Assembly: GCA_016934535.1 (NCBI GenBank)
Contig: JAFGSQ010000023.1
Coordinates: 1 to 34,332 of the forward strand
Reading direction: 5' to 3'
Length of the DNA: 34,332 nucleotides
Origin: a candidate division WOR-3 bacterium
GTDB lineage: Bacteria > SDB-A
Below are positions 26,557 to 34,332 of the stretch, one piece after another. The translations under genes were made by a program, and so were the position numbers. The notes beneath the pieces are model-generated. The model did no database searches. It was not told the DNA's origin and saw only the letters and a program-made list of their open reading frames with translations. The first letter of the stretch is position 1. Every line of letters starts with the position of its first letter.

Positions 26557-27978
26557 TTTGTCTTTAAAATATTTAGCGTTCCACCTGTAGATCAGCGAAG
26601 GTATAAAATCCCTTTTTTGAATTTCGTGTTGTTTTAAAATCAAAAATATAAACCAAGACATCAAGACGATACCTTTAAAGACACTGCTTACGCTGATGCT
26701 CCACCATACTCCATCCAACCCCAGAAACTTTTCCGAAAGAAAATAGGCGGCGGGTATGCGAAGACCGGTGAAAATAATTGACACTATCGAAGGGGGGAGT
26801 GTTTTCCCGATTCCATTGAACGCTCCTGCCGATGTTATCTCGAAACACATGAAAATCTGCGAAAAGGACAGTATCTTCAAATAAGAAACCCCGTGATTTA
26901 TGGTTTCTGCGTCTTTTACAAAAAAGGACATTATCCGGTCAGGAAAGAAAAAAAGAACGGCAAATGATATAATACCAATTCCCGTCATCAGCACAAGGGA
27001 TTCAGAATAACCTTTGACTATTCTGTTCCATTTCAGAGTTCCGAAGTTTTGACCCGTGAATGCGCAAAGGGCAGTTGAAAAGCCGCTGGCAGTCATATAC
27101 GAAATGCCTTCTACCTGAATTCCAATTTTCTGTGCCGCGATTGGAAGCGCGCCGTATCTTGCCACTACTCTGGCGAGTAAAATCGCGATCAGAGTGAAGG
27201 ACATGGATTGCAGAGCGACTGGGGAGCCGAATTTGACGATTCCGGTGATGTGTTTTATCGACATTTTTTTGAAAAACTGGAATTTTTTAAAAGGAATTCT
27301 TTTCAACCTCATGTAGACAACGAAAATCAAAGTGACAAGCGCTTGAGACAGAATTGTCGACAATGCCGCTCCTGCTACACCGAGTTTAGGAAAACCAAGA
27401 AGTCCGAATATCAGGAAAGGGTCCAACACAATGTTCGCGATTATTCCGATTGAATTTATGACAAAAGGCGTTTTGCTGTTTCCTGTGCCGTTAAAAATTC
27501 CCGAAAGAACAGGATTTACGAACATGAAAATCGTACCAAAGGAAATTATTGCGGCATAAATTTCAGCCCCGGACACAACGTCGGGTCTTTCGAATCCGTA
27601 AAACGCGATAAAATATTTTCTAGAGAAAAAGATGAACAAACCATAGAAAACGGCTGATATCAGATTTATTTGAAGCGCATTTCTCGCGTAATTTACCGCG
27701 GAGTCAAAATCGTTCCTGCCTATAGACTGAGCCACCCATATCTCCGCTCCGACCTTGGATACGAGTATGAAGGAAAACCCGAGCCATACCAAAAAACTCG
27801 CTGTTCCGACTGCCGCTACAGCCTCGCTGCTGAGTTTGCCAATCCAGAGCATATCGGTCACACCGTATGCAAGGTGTATGATGGAAGTGCCTATGACTGG
27901 GAGGGCAACTTTGATTATTTTAGGGAGTATCGAACCATTGGTCAAATCGACAGAAATTATTTTGTTTTGGTTGTCCAT
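26545..27978 (-). CDS. MATE-family multidrug/metabolite exporter
   Basis: A 477-residue, about 12-helix membrane transporter of the multidrug and toxic compound extrusion family, using Na+ or H+ gradients to export cationic compounds. Indicative segments are PVIGTSIIHLAYGVTDMLW, GTGNSKTPFVINSIGIIANIVLDP (split: GTGNSKTPFVINS then IVLDPFLIFG), LGVAGAALSTILSQ and FTGQNFGTLKWNR, all in MATE order. Near the C-terminus it has a helix with GVWWSISVSSVFKG. It starts with ATG at 27978, with a possible promoter at 27993-28020. It overlaps the convergent L,D-transpeptidase gene by 12 bases. Substrate is unknown. Confidence 0.95.
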   Translation of the reverse strand: MDNQNKIISVDLTNGSILPKIIKVALPVIGTSIIHLAYGVTDMLWIGKLSSEAVAAVGTASFLVWLGFSFILVSKVGAEIWVAQSIGRNDFDSAVNYARNALQINLISAVFYGLFIFFSRKYFIAFYGFERPDVVSGAEIYAAIISFGTIFMFVNPVLSGIFNGTGNSKTPFVINSIGIIANIVLDPFLIFGLLGFPKLGVAGAALSTILSQALVTLIFVVYMRLKRIPFKKFQFFKKMSIKHITGIVKFGSPVALQSMSFTLIAILLARVVARYGALPIAAQKIGIQVEGISYMTASGFSTALCAFTGQNFGTLKWNRIVKGYSESLVLMTGIGIISFAVLFFFPDRIMSFFVKDAETINHGVSYLKILSFSQIFMCFEITSAGAFNGIGKTLPPSIVSIIFTGLRIPAAYFLSEKFLGLDGVWWSISVSSVFKGIVLMSWFIFLILKQHEIQKRDFIPSLIYRWNAKYFKDKLQI

Positions 27979-27992
27979 GTTTTAAAATAGAA

Positions 27993-28020
27993 AGTATAAA
28001 CCAGCTCGTATATTTTTAAA
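27993..28020 (-). promoter_or_regulatory. Possible promoter for the MATE exporter
   Basis: In the 53-base divergent gap, the minus strand has TTTAAA (28015-28020), a 16-base spacer and TATACT (27993-27998), about 15 bases before the MATE ATG. The -35 box is weak, and the rightward HAD gene may use overlapping elements. Confidence 0.3.
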
Positions 28021-28031
28021 AGGAGAGAAAA

Positions 28032-28742
28032 TTGCCCAAGGATCTTCATCAAACGTATCTGTTGAAGAAAGCTTTGATATTCGACCTATTCCACACCCTT
28101 ATTTGTCTTGAAGACAGCGGAAGCGATTTCAGAGCGACTCACGAAATAATAGGAGTATCGCGTGATGATTGGGAGCGACAGTTGTTTTCCGACGTTGACG
28201 ACAAGTTGAAGGGAAAAGAAAAAAATCCGTTTAAAATCATGGAGAAAATGATCAGAGCCTTAAAACCGACAATAGAAAAAGAATATATTGAGACAGCTCT
28301 TGAGCACAGAAGGAGAAGGTTTGAAAAGGCTTTCAGGGAAGTTCCTGAAGTGACCATGAAGTCTTTGAAAATCTTCAAAGAGGGGGGAAAAAAAATCGGC
28401 TTGATTAGCAACGCCGATATCTTAGAAATGACTGGCTGGGAAGAATCGCCTTTGAAAAAATTCATAGATATCCCGATATTTTCCTGCCAAGTGGGTTATA
28501 TGAAACCTGAAAAAGAGATATACGAGTTGTGCATGAGGGAACTCGGTGTGAGCAAGGAAGAATGTCTGTTCATCGGAGACGGCGGGAGCCAAGAGCTTCA
28601 GGGTGCTGTGAACATGGGTATTGAAACTGTTATGATAACCGGTTTTATTGAAAAAAGATGGCCTCATCTTATAAATGAAAGAAAGAAACACGCCTGCTTC
28701 GTCATAAAAAATCTTGACGAACTGGCGTGCTTATCTGATTAG
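28032..28742 (+). CDS. HAD-superfamily hydrolase (subfamily IA)
   Basis: A 236-residue soluble hydrolase of the haloacid-dehalogenase superfamily, most probably a small-molecule phosphatase. Motif I is FDLFHTL (nucleophile Asp18; the usual second aspartate is Phe, as in dehalogenase-like members), motif II GLISNADI, motif III KPEKEIY and motif IV GDGGSQELQGA. I start at a TTG at 28032 because GGAG lies 6 bases before it and no ATG is available nearby. A second TTG at 28062 would drop the first ten residues. The missing second aspartate of motif I means phosphatase activity should not be assumed. Convergent with the next gene, 18 bases apart. Confidence 0.88.
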   Translation: MPKDLHQTYLLKKALIFDLFHTLICLEDSGSDFRATHEIIGVSRDDWERQLFSDVDDKLKGKEKNPFKIMEKMIRALKPTIEKEYIETALEHRRRRFEKAFREVPEVTMKSLKIFKEGGKKIGLISNADILEMTGWEESPLKKFIDIPIFSCQVGYMKPEKEIYELCMRELGVSKEECLFIGDGGSQELQGAVNMGIETVMITGFIEKRWPHLINERKKHACFVIKNLDELACLSD

Positions 28743-28760
28743 CTAATATCTAACTCTTAG

Positions 28761-30278
28761 TCAGATAACCATGATTCTCGTTTTCAGGGGTATCTGTTCT
28801 GCCTGGTTTATTTCGAGGAAATAAATTCCGGAGGGAAGATTGTCGATTTCAATGGAATTAACTCCTTTGGTTCCTTGTATTTCGCCTGATTGTTGAACAG
28901 GTCTTCCTGTGATGTCGAAGATAACTGATTTGTAAATGCAGTCCAGGGGAAGGACCAGAAACACTGAAGAATTAGATCTGATGACTGAGGGGAAAACCCT
29001 AAAATCGCCAATGGGTATATTTTCTGGTGTTTCTTCGACACAGAGTGTCCATGGAGCGTCTATCCAGAGGTCATTTTCGAGGTAACCTGAATACATCACC
29101 GCGCTTCCTGAGCCAGTGGCTCCTGGTGAATAGCATATTTTGGGACTTGTCCCGTTTGGGATGTAATGACTGGGGTGGTCGTTTATAAAAGTCGTGTGAA
29201 AATTCCAGTGAACGTGATTTGATCCGGAGGCCCAACCCCAGAAGATCTTTGTGGAGTCGTTAGCCAGGTTGTGGTAGAGGTAGGTCATGTTTACATACAT
29301 GTTTCCGTAAGATTTATAAAATCTAAGGTCTGGACCGGATTCCATTTGAGATGAGACAGATATGCTGGTCTGGGCCCATCCGTAGTCAGCGCTGTCCGGA
29401 GTTTTAACAGAAGCGACGTAGACATCAAGGTCGTTTTGGTATAAATCGAACTCATAAGTGTAGGCGCACCATAACGCCGGATTGTTAGGGTCGTTGGAAC
29501 AGGCTATTCGGGGCTGGACACAGGCCTTGTTTTGGTCTGCTATGATGAATGTGTCCCCTATAGATCCGCCTGTGTTCGCGTCCCAAATTTGCCCATAAAG
29601 GTTCAAAGAGTCTCTTTCCTGCGATTGAACACTGGCAGACCAAGCCGTGTAGATTTCGTTTCTCGGCCCCCGGCATATAGAAACATCGGGATCAAAAGCT
29701 CTTCCCTGCGCGTTGATGAACCAAGTGCCATACCATGTAATTCCTCTGTTATCACTGTGTCTTATTTGCAGTTGTGAATCCTCACTCCAGAATATAACAG
29801 ATATAGTTGAATCTCCGTTATGTTCGTATAAAGTCGCGTCGAAACTGTTAGGCCATGCCCAAGCGTCAATCAATTCGCTTGATTGAAGGGTATGAGCCGT
29901 CAAGTTGTACCTCTGAACGCAGAGTCTGTTGAACATTCCGTTGAAGTTGAAGCAAAAGATGAAAAGGTAATCGTCCCCGAGTTCGCTGGAGAGAAGTTTC
30001 ATCCTTTCGTATTTACCCAATGATTGTATCGTGTCGAAAACATGCCAACTCCCTCCGTGGTTTGTCGATCTGTATAGAATTACAGGATAGCTGTCGGGAG
30101 ACATGACAACGGTGTCTTTTTGAACCGCAGCGAACATGGTCCCGTCCGATAAGTAGTCGCAGTCGAAAGAGGTTATCTCGCCCTGCATTATCCTGACGTC
30201 GTTTCCCCAATCCGATGACTGGGCGAAAAGCAGCGTTGAAAAAAAAGCCAAAAAGCAGAACACTTTTAAAAACCTCAT
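28761..30278 (-). CDS. Secreted Asp-box (BNR/sialidase-like) protein with T9SS-type sorting domain
   Basis: A 505-residue exported protein. The signal peptide is MRFLKVFCFLAFFSTLLFAQ. Two Asp-box motifs, STNHGGSW (71-78) and SDNRGITW (175-182), point to a BNR/sialidase-type beta-propeller. The last 80 residues (from DFRVFPSVIRSN, then VIFDITGRPVQ, NLPSGIYFLEI) are a Por-secretion-system type A C-terminal sorting domain. I start at 30278 because AAAGGAG lies 6 bases before it; an in-frame start at 30293 has no signal peptide. It is probably surface-bound or released to handle polysaccharide or another polymer, but the catalytic residues of sialidases are not obvious, so it may be non-enzymatic. 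Confidence 0.85.
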   Translation of the reverse strand: MRFLKVFCFLAFFSTLLFAQSSDWGNDVRIMQGEITSFDCDYLSDGTMFAAVQKDTVVMSPDSYPVILYRSTNHGGSWHVFDTIQSLGKYERMKLLSSELGDDYLFIFCFNFNGMFNRLCVQRYNLTAHTLQSSELIDAWAWPNSFDATLYEHNGDSTISVIFWSEDSQLQIRHSDNRGITWYGTWFINAQGRAFDPDVSICRGPRNEIYTAWSASVQSQERDSLNLYGQIWDANTGGSIGDTFIIADQNKACVQPRIACSNDPNNPALWCAYTYEFDLYQNDLDVYVASVKTPDSADYGWAQTSISVSSQMESGPDLRFYKSYGNMYVNMTYLYHNLANDSTKIFWGWASGSNHVHWNFHTTFINDHPSHYIPNGTSPKICYSPGATGSGSAVMYSGYLENDLWIDAPWTLCVEETPENIPIGDFRVFPSVIRSNSSVFLVLPLDCIYKSVIFDITGRPVQQSGEIQGTKGVNSIEIDNLPSGIYFLEINQAEQIPLKTRIMVI

Positions 30279-30423
30279 ATTTTCTCCTTTCAAAATTTAA
30301 TACAATCATTGGCAAGAAATTATCGTATATATTTTCCGTAAATCAAACTGATATTATTATGGGTGATGATCTCGTCTTAAAGTGGTTATTTTGATGAAGA
30401 AAAGTATTTTAAAAATAATATAA

Positions 30424-31506
30424 TTAAGGCTCTGTTTCTTTTGTTGTTTCCGGATATTCAGATATCAGATCGAGTATTTCAGAGGGGGTGTCCTTCAGGA
30501 AAGGGGTGCTCCTATAAGCGGTTTCGATGAGAGCTCTGTTAGCCTCTATGGTGTATTTGGAGAACTTTTCGTTTACTTCGCCTTCAGAGGTTTCGTTTAT
30601 GTCCATAATAAGAACAGGTGTAGTCGCTGAAAAGTCTAATTCTTTTAAATCAATGGATTTGATTTCTTCGGATTGAGATGTGAAAAAATGAACTTTCATG
30701 TTTTCAAGGTCATAGACAATGCTCCACTTTGAGAAATCACCGTATTTAACACTTTTCAACAAGTTGAAAGCGAAGTCAATAACCGAAACGAAATTATCAG
30801 GGGAATAACCCTTCAATCTATTCATCAGGATACAAAAAGCCGCTAGTGAAAGGTCTTCCACTGAATCTTCATAAAACATGAGATTGTTCTCGTTGCCGAA
30901 CATACTCCCGTATGCCGTGAAATAATCCAGTGAGTATTTATAGATGTCGTTTGTAAGCGCTTTATGAGAACCCACCATATAGTCGTAGACAAGTTCTTTA
31001 TCTAAATATTCTACAGTCGCACAGGCACCGGTTTTATCGCAAACAAGAAAGTGAAGGGGCACAGACCCGGGATCAATACGTAAACTAAGGTCGCTGTTGA
31101 CCACTTCTTCGACAGTGCTGAAATTGTCGAGCTGGTATTGTATCCACTGAAGGTCATTCAGACAAGGCCTGTCGTCGGGATCAGGATACTCCGCTTCTTT
31201 AAGCCACAGGCAGGCAATGACCAACCCAGCTTAGTTTATTCCATCCATAGGAAACTCTCTGCCGTATAGATTGAAAGTGACGCTGCCGTATTTTGAAGTC
31301 CAGTGGGCGGGGTTCTCGTTTATAAAGGCTGTTTTTTCAATGCCCCTTTTGTTGACTATTACCAAGCCTTCACCGACCATCCAGTCGAAATTTCTACCGT
31401 AGATGAGTTCATTTTGGGACTTCAAGCAAAATGTTGAGCAAGCCTGCAATGCAGTGATTTTCAAAAAGCAGAATAAAATTACATTTTTGATAAATGTAGT
31501 TGACAT
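30424..31506 (-). pseudogene. Choloylglycine hydrolase-family Ntn hydrolase interrupted by an in-frame TAA
   Basis: The reading frame encodes a 360-codon secreted linear-amide C-N hydrolase, but codon 92 (31231-31233) is TAA. The sequence around it, FPMDGIN-stop-AGLVIACLWL, matches the family pattern GMNEAGLV, so a single GAA-to-TAA change explains it; the frame continues to 30424. The N-terminal part has a signal peptide whose cleavage after ALQA would expose Cys23 (CSTFCL), the N-terminal nucleophile of these enzymes; GRNFDWMVGEG and VNKRG follow. I start at 31506 because AAGGAG lies 7-8 bases upstream. Family members cleave bile-salt, N-acyl-homoserine-lactone or penicillin V amides. It lies 20 bases downstream of the padR-like gene, so it is its probable target. 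The alternatives to a dead gene are a sequencing error or stop read-through. Confidence 0.85.
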
Positions 31507-31526
31507 TGTCGTTCTCCTTACTTGAA

Positions 31527-32024
31527 TCACAAGTTATTTGAAAATTTTTCGAACCATTCCTCCAAAAAGGTCAGATGAGCGATGCCGTATTTCAATGTCT
31601 GAATAGAAAAAGGGTCGTTGTCATAATCCTCCATTTTTTTATCTAAACTTTTTAGTTCCGCAAGTTCTTTTTTCAAGCACTCCAGGAAGTTAACTGTCGT
31701 TTCAGCTCTGCTTTTTTTGTCTAATAATGAAAAGAAAAACATTTTCAAAAGAAATATTTGAGTTTTGCAGGATGGAGATCTCATCCAGTCGAGGAATGCT
31801 TCTCTTCCGGTAGGTTTTATATAATAGATATTTTTCAACCTTCCAGATTGGATTATTTGTCTGGCCTCGACTAATTTCATCTTTTCCAGCTTTTTAAAAG
31901 CCGGGTATATACTGCCGGGGCTTGTGTTGAAAATAAACTGAGTGCTCGATTCCATTTCTTTTTTAATCTGATAACCCGTCTTTTCACCCCCCATCAAAAA
32001 CCCCAAAATGATTTTTTCCTGCAT
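31527..32024 (-). CDS. PadR-family transcriptional regulator
   Basis: A 165-residue winged-helix repressor. The N-terminal domain (QEKIILGFLMGGEKTGYQIKK, in two parts: EKIILGFLMGG and TGYQIKKEME) and the following SPGSIYPAFKKLEKMKLVEARQ recognition region are the PadR/HTH pattern, with YIKPTGREAFLDWM as the wing. The C-terminal helical pair (about residues 90-160) fits the Vir_act_alpha_C dimerisation domain. PadR proteins usually repress an adjacent detoxification or enzyme gene and respond to a small ligand. Here the downstream co-transcribed gene is the Ntn hydrolase and the upstream region holds a palindrome at 32050-32070. The ligand is unknown. Confidence 0.93.
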   Translation of the reverse strand: MQEKIILGFLMGGEKTGYQIKKEMESSTQFIFNTSPGSIYPAFKKLEKMKLVEARQIIQSGRLKNIYYIKPTGREAFLDWMRSPSCKTQIFLLKMFFFSLLDKKSRAETTVNFLECLKKELAELKSLDKKMEDYDNDPFSIQTLKYGIAHLTFLEEWFEKFSNNL

Positions 32025-32049
32025 TCTTCCTCCGAATATAACAATATTA

Positions 32050-32070
32050 TATATATCAAATTGATATATA
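32050..32070. promoter_or_regulatory. Palindromic candidate PadR operator
   Basis: A 21-base near-perfect palindrome: arms TATATATCAA (32050-32059) and TTGATATATA (32061-32070) around a central A. It lies 26 bases before the padR-like ATG (32024), where an autoregulatory operator would be expected. A related ATGATAT element follows at about 32081-32087. PadR-type repressors commonly bind such A+T-rich dyads; the sequence itself is consistent but not proof. Confidence 0.6.
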
Positions 32071-32120
32071 ACATATTAAAATGATATTTGCAAGCCATTT
32101 GTTATGAAGATAATTGGAGA

Positions 32121-32603
32121 TTAATACTGATTACAAAAAAGAAACTTAAAAATATTCTCTCTCAATAATTTCAACCTCTCACTATCGATAAAGATGATCT
32201 TTGAGATCCACTTGCCGTTTATTCCATATGCAAATTCATAGGATACAGTTTCAACCAAGCCTCCATCAGGATTGTAAAACCTTTCTTCGACAAGAATTCT
32301 ATCTTCGCCAATGGTCGTGTAAGAATATTCAACTGACATAGTCAATATGTCTGAATTGAAAATTTCACGCCTTATTTTTCTCTCTTCTTCGTCGTAATAG
32401 TGGATGTATTTTTTTATTAGTCTTCCCGTGGACGAAAAGAAGTTGTCGTATTTTATGTCTTCTACTTTGTCGCCGTTGGAATCGAATATATTTCTGTATG
32501 AAAGTTTAAGAGAATCATTTGAATAGACACCATTTTGAATTGATACGGAATAATGCCTTTCCAAAATTTCATCGCAAGCTTTATCAAGAGAAAATAAATT
32601 CAT
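32121..32603 (-). CDS. Unknown small exported-like protein, start doubtful
   Basis: A 160-residue frame of unknown family from an ATG at 32603, rich in aromatic beta-strand patterns (repeated N-x-Y and I-x-x-Y with NPDGGLVETVSYEF), of the kind found in antitoxin-like or surface repeat proteins. No ribosome site precedes this ATG. Upstream the same frame stays open and reads NIKILFFTFFMNLFSLDKAC, a typical signal-peptide core, but has no ATG start. An ATG at 32645-32647 lies in another frame, separated from it by a run of four A (32632-32635). One extra A would join that ATG to the signal peptide. So either the start is non-standard (ATT) or the gene is frameshifted at its beginning. Confidence 0.5.
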   Translation of the reverse strand: MNLFSLDKACDEILERHYSVSIQNGVYSNDSLKLSYRNIFDSNGDKVEDIKYDNFFSSTGRLIKKYIHYYDEEERKIRREIFNSDILTMSVEYSYTTIGEDRILVEERFYNPDGGLVETVSYEFAYGINGKWISKIIFIDSERLKLLRENIFKFLFCNQY

Positions 32604-32689
32604 AAAAAACGTAAAGAAAAGTATTTTAATATTTTCTCTTTCAGCATTATAAGTTAAAATTTTTTCCCTCGTATCAACTATTGGAAAGA

Positions 32690-32711
32690 GGAGAGACTTT
32701 TCCGCCTCTCC
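32690..32711 (-). terminator. Possible intrinsic terminator of the edge gene
   Basis: On the minus strand, GGAGAG (plus 32706-32711 as CTCTCC) and CTCTCC (32690-32695 as GGAGAG) form a 6-bp G+C-rich stem with a 10-base loop, followed by a short T-rich stretch (TCTTTCC). It lies 67 bases beyond the stop of the large secreted protein. Another hairpin (GGCTTC / GAAGCC at 32745-32763) stands nearer that stop but without a T-run. Confidence 0.4.
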
Positions 32712-32744
32712 CTAACAGAAAGGTTTGACTTCAATATCTTTATT

Positions 32745-32763
32745 GGCTTCGGCTTTTGAAGCC
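32745..32763. repeat. 6-bp stem-loop after the edge gene
   Basis: GGCTTC (32745-32750) and GAAGCC (32758-32763), loop of 7 bases. It lies about 15 bases beyond the stop of the leftward secreted protein and may be part of its transcript end, but lacks a following T-run. Confidence 0.4.
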
Positions 32764-32777
32764 TCTATTAAATAATT

Positions 32778-34332
32778 TTACCTGACTACAACTATCTTGT
32801 TGGCGTCGGTGAAAGAACCGGCGACTATCCTGTAGAAATAAGTACCGGATGAGACCAAAGTTCCTCTCTCGTCCCTTCCGTCCCATTCCACCCTGTAGAC
32901 TCCGGGCCCCTGAACCGCGTTGACCAGCTCGGATACCTGTCTTCCCGATATGTCGTAGACAGCCAGTCTGACAGGAACCTCAGAACCAACGCTGTAGCCT
33001 ATGACAGCTCTGCCCCTGACCGGGTTCGGATACGCCCTCATGAGGGCAAACTGCACGACAGGACCATTGACTGGGTTTTCCTGCTCCTCTACCCCGAGTC
33101 CCGAGGCGATTCCCATATTTATGTCGTCGAAGAAATATCCCTCGTAGGCGACCACAGTAGTGCTCCCGAATTTCCAACCGAGCCTTATATTGCCCGTGAC
33201 ATTGAAAACAAGGTGCTGTTGATTCCACGGTGTACCCTGTCCTCCTGACCAGTATGGTTCTCCGGATGAAAATCCGTTGCCGGATCCGCCGTTCGTAGAA
33301 GTATATCCTTCCACGGTAGTGACCATCGTCCAGCTTGATCCGCCGTCTGTGCTTATCTGCAGCTGAACCCCGTCCCATGTCGCGAACATGTAATATCTGT
33401 GCCAGAAAGACATCGTGTCTCCGGCGTTTACGTATATTTCGGGAGAGACGGCTCTTGCGTTTACTATTCCGTTGGCGTGAACGCCTGTGGCTTCATCTCC
33501 GCAATAGACAGAGTGAGTCGGGCTGTGGGCGTCTCTTACGGATATGTGCCAGCTCGCGGGTCCTGTCCACGTCCAGTCGGCGGTGTCCTTGTCCTCGAAA
33601 TCTTCCACAAACACAAGATTTCCGATACCGACGTTGAAAGTGTCAACGAGCGTGCATCCGTCTGCGGACACCGCGTTGCAGACCATTTGAGCCGAATGAG
33701 GGTTCGGACAACTCGAACTGACGGTCATCGAGAACACGCCTTTCTGGAAGAAAGAGTCACCTGGCGCTATCGAGGCGACAGACTGGGTTGAATCCGTGAA
33801 TGTAATGTATGAGTCGAGGGACCTCATCTTTATAAGCACGTTGTGGGCGGTGCCGCTTCCGGTGTTGTAAAGCTTTATTCCAACAGGGACGACGTCGCCT
33901 GGCAGTATCATCGCTTGTCCGTAATAACCGCCGATTCCGAGAAGAGGAGAGTTGACGGTCAAGTTGAAATCGCTGCTCCATGTGCTGTCATTGGCGTCTT
34001 TGCAGACCAAAGTTACGGGTATTACTTGTCCGTCGGGAGTTCCCTGGTCTATGTCGAAGCCGAACGGCGAAGCTCCGACTACCGTGTCGTTTGCGTTGAC
34101 GGTGCCAAAGTTCACGGTGTCGGGATCAAGCGATATGTAGGGGTCTGAAGACGTCAGGTAGCCCGTCACTCCCGTTGCGTTTACGGTGCCGATGTTTGTC
34201 ACCGAGAGGGTCATGTCGTAGCTCTGTCCCGGATTTATCTGACCGTTGTTGTGCCCGCCTGTCAAACTTTCCAATCCCGCGTATACGATGTAAGAGCCTG
34301 TCGCGGGGAGAACTTGAACGGTGTCTATGTAG
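32778..34332 (-). CDS. Secreted protein with jelly-roll-like and T9SS/FlgD-type sorting domain; 5' end outside window
   Basis: The frame is open to the right edge of the window (last codons read YIDTVQVLPATGSYIVYAGLE), so the N-terminus and any signal peptide are missing; about 517 residues are visible. Two beta-sandwich repeats (CARDB-like, with NPGQSYDMTLSVTNIG and LPGDVVPVGIKLYNTGSG) are followed by a jelly-roll-like domain (FVEDFEDKDTADWTW, SFWHRYYMF, GYFFDDINMG), then a C-terminal sorting domain (RAYPNPVRGRAVIGY, LAVYDISGRQV, GTYFYRIVAG). The last matches the Por-type A / FlgD-Ig sorting signals. It is probably a large secreted hydrolase, protease or adhesin; the missing N-terminus would decide. 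Base composition is noticeably richer in G+C than its neighbours. Confidence 0.85.
   Translation of the reverse strand, partial: YIDTVQVLPATGSYIVYAGLESLTGGHNNGQINPGQSYDMTLSVTNIGTVNATGVTGYLTSSDPYISLDPDTVNFGTVNANDTVVGASPFGFDIDQGTPDGQVIPVTLVCKDANDSTWSSDFNLTVNSPLLGIGGYYGQAMILPGDVVPVGIKLYNTGSGTAHNVLIKMRSLDSYITFTDSTQSVASIAPGDSFFQKGVFSMTVSSSCPNPHSAQMVCNAVSADGCTLVDTFNVGIGNLVFVEDFEDKDTADWTWTGPASWHISVRDAHSPTHSVYCGDEATGVHANGIVNARAVSPEIYVNAGDTMSFWHRYYMFATWDGVQLQISTDGGSSWTMVTTVEGYTSTNGGSGNGFSSGEPYWSGGQGTPWNQQHLVFNVTGNIRLGWKFGSTTVVAYEGYFFDDINMGIASGLGVEEQENPVNGPVVQFALMRAYPNPVRGRAVIGYSVGSEVPVRLAVYDISGRQVSELVNAVQGPGVYRVEWDGRDERGTLVSSGTYFYRIVAGSFTDANKIVVVR

Overview
The window looks like a chromosomal segment from an uncultured, probably anaerobic bacterium of the FCB / candidate-division WOR-3 type. 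That placement is inference. It rests on secreted proteins with Por-secretion-type (T9SS) C-terminal sorting domains, a hybrid cluster protein, an archaeal-style SIS-domain PGI/PMI, TldD/TldE proteases, an A+T-rich composition, tightly packed genes and almost no intrinsic terminators. There are no rRNA or tRNA genes, CRISPR arrays, insertion sequences or phage genes that I can see.

Layout. Positions 1-788 are A+T-rich and essentially gene-free, with a few dyads. Then comes hcp (minus) with an unusual in-frame upstream extension encoding a two-helix membrane segment with a CPFCGxxGCP motif. Divergent from it are a small DUF6966-like gene, a 1038-residue hybrid sensor kinase and urocanate hydratase (plus). 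Next is a minus-strand operon cupin - glyQ - glyS, with a clear sigma70-type promoter. From 12165 to 26556 all genes run on the plus strand: tldE-like, tldD-like, a polytopic membrane protein with a strongly acidic tail, a MalK/MsmX-type ABC ATPase, ptsH (HPr), ptsI (EI), PGI/PMI, a sugar nucleotidyltransferase, metK, a sensor kinase, an NtrC-type sigma54 activator, rpmB (L28) and an L,D-transpeptidase lipoprotein. After that come a MATE exporter (minus), a HAD hydrolase (plus), a secreted Asp-box protein with a sorting domain (minus), a choloylglycine-hydrolase-family gene broken by one in-frame TAA (minus), its PadR regulator with a palindromic operator, a small unknown protein, and the 3' part of a large G+C-richer secreted protein that runs off the right edge.

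How the genes work together. The 16238-21299 block (ABC ATPase, HPr, EI, PGI/PMI, nucleotidyltransferase) has overlapping stop/start codons and looks like a translationally coupled sugar-uptake and sugar-phosphate module. It contains PTS phosphorelay proteins but no EII permease in view, so HPr/EI may be regulatory here. The kinase/NtrC pair at 22451-25289 is a self-contained two-component system. The PadR gene and the Ntn-hydrolase form a regulator-target operon whose enzyme is disrupted.

The most interesting items are the membrane CPFCGxxGCP extension upstream of Hcp, the orphan PTS/ABC/sugar-isomerase operon, the single-codon (probable GAA to TAA) break in a secreted Ntn hydrolase, and the PadR operator. 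I found no clear evidence of a wholly new multi-gene system. These are the places where something undescribed could be hiding.
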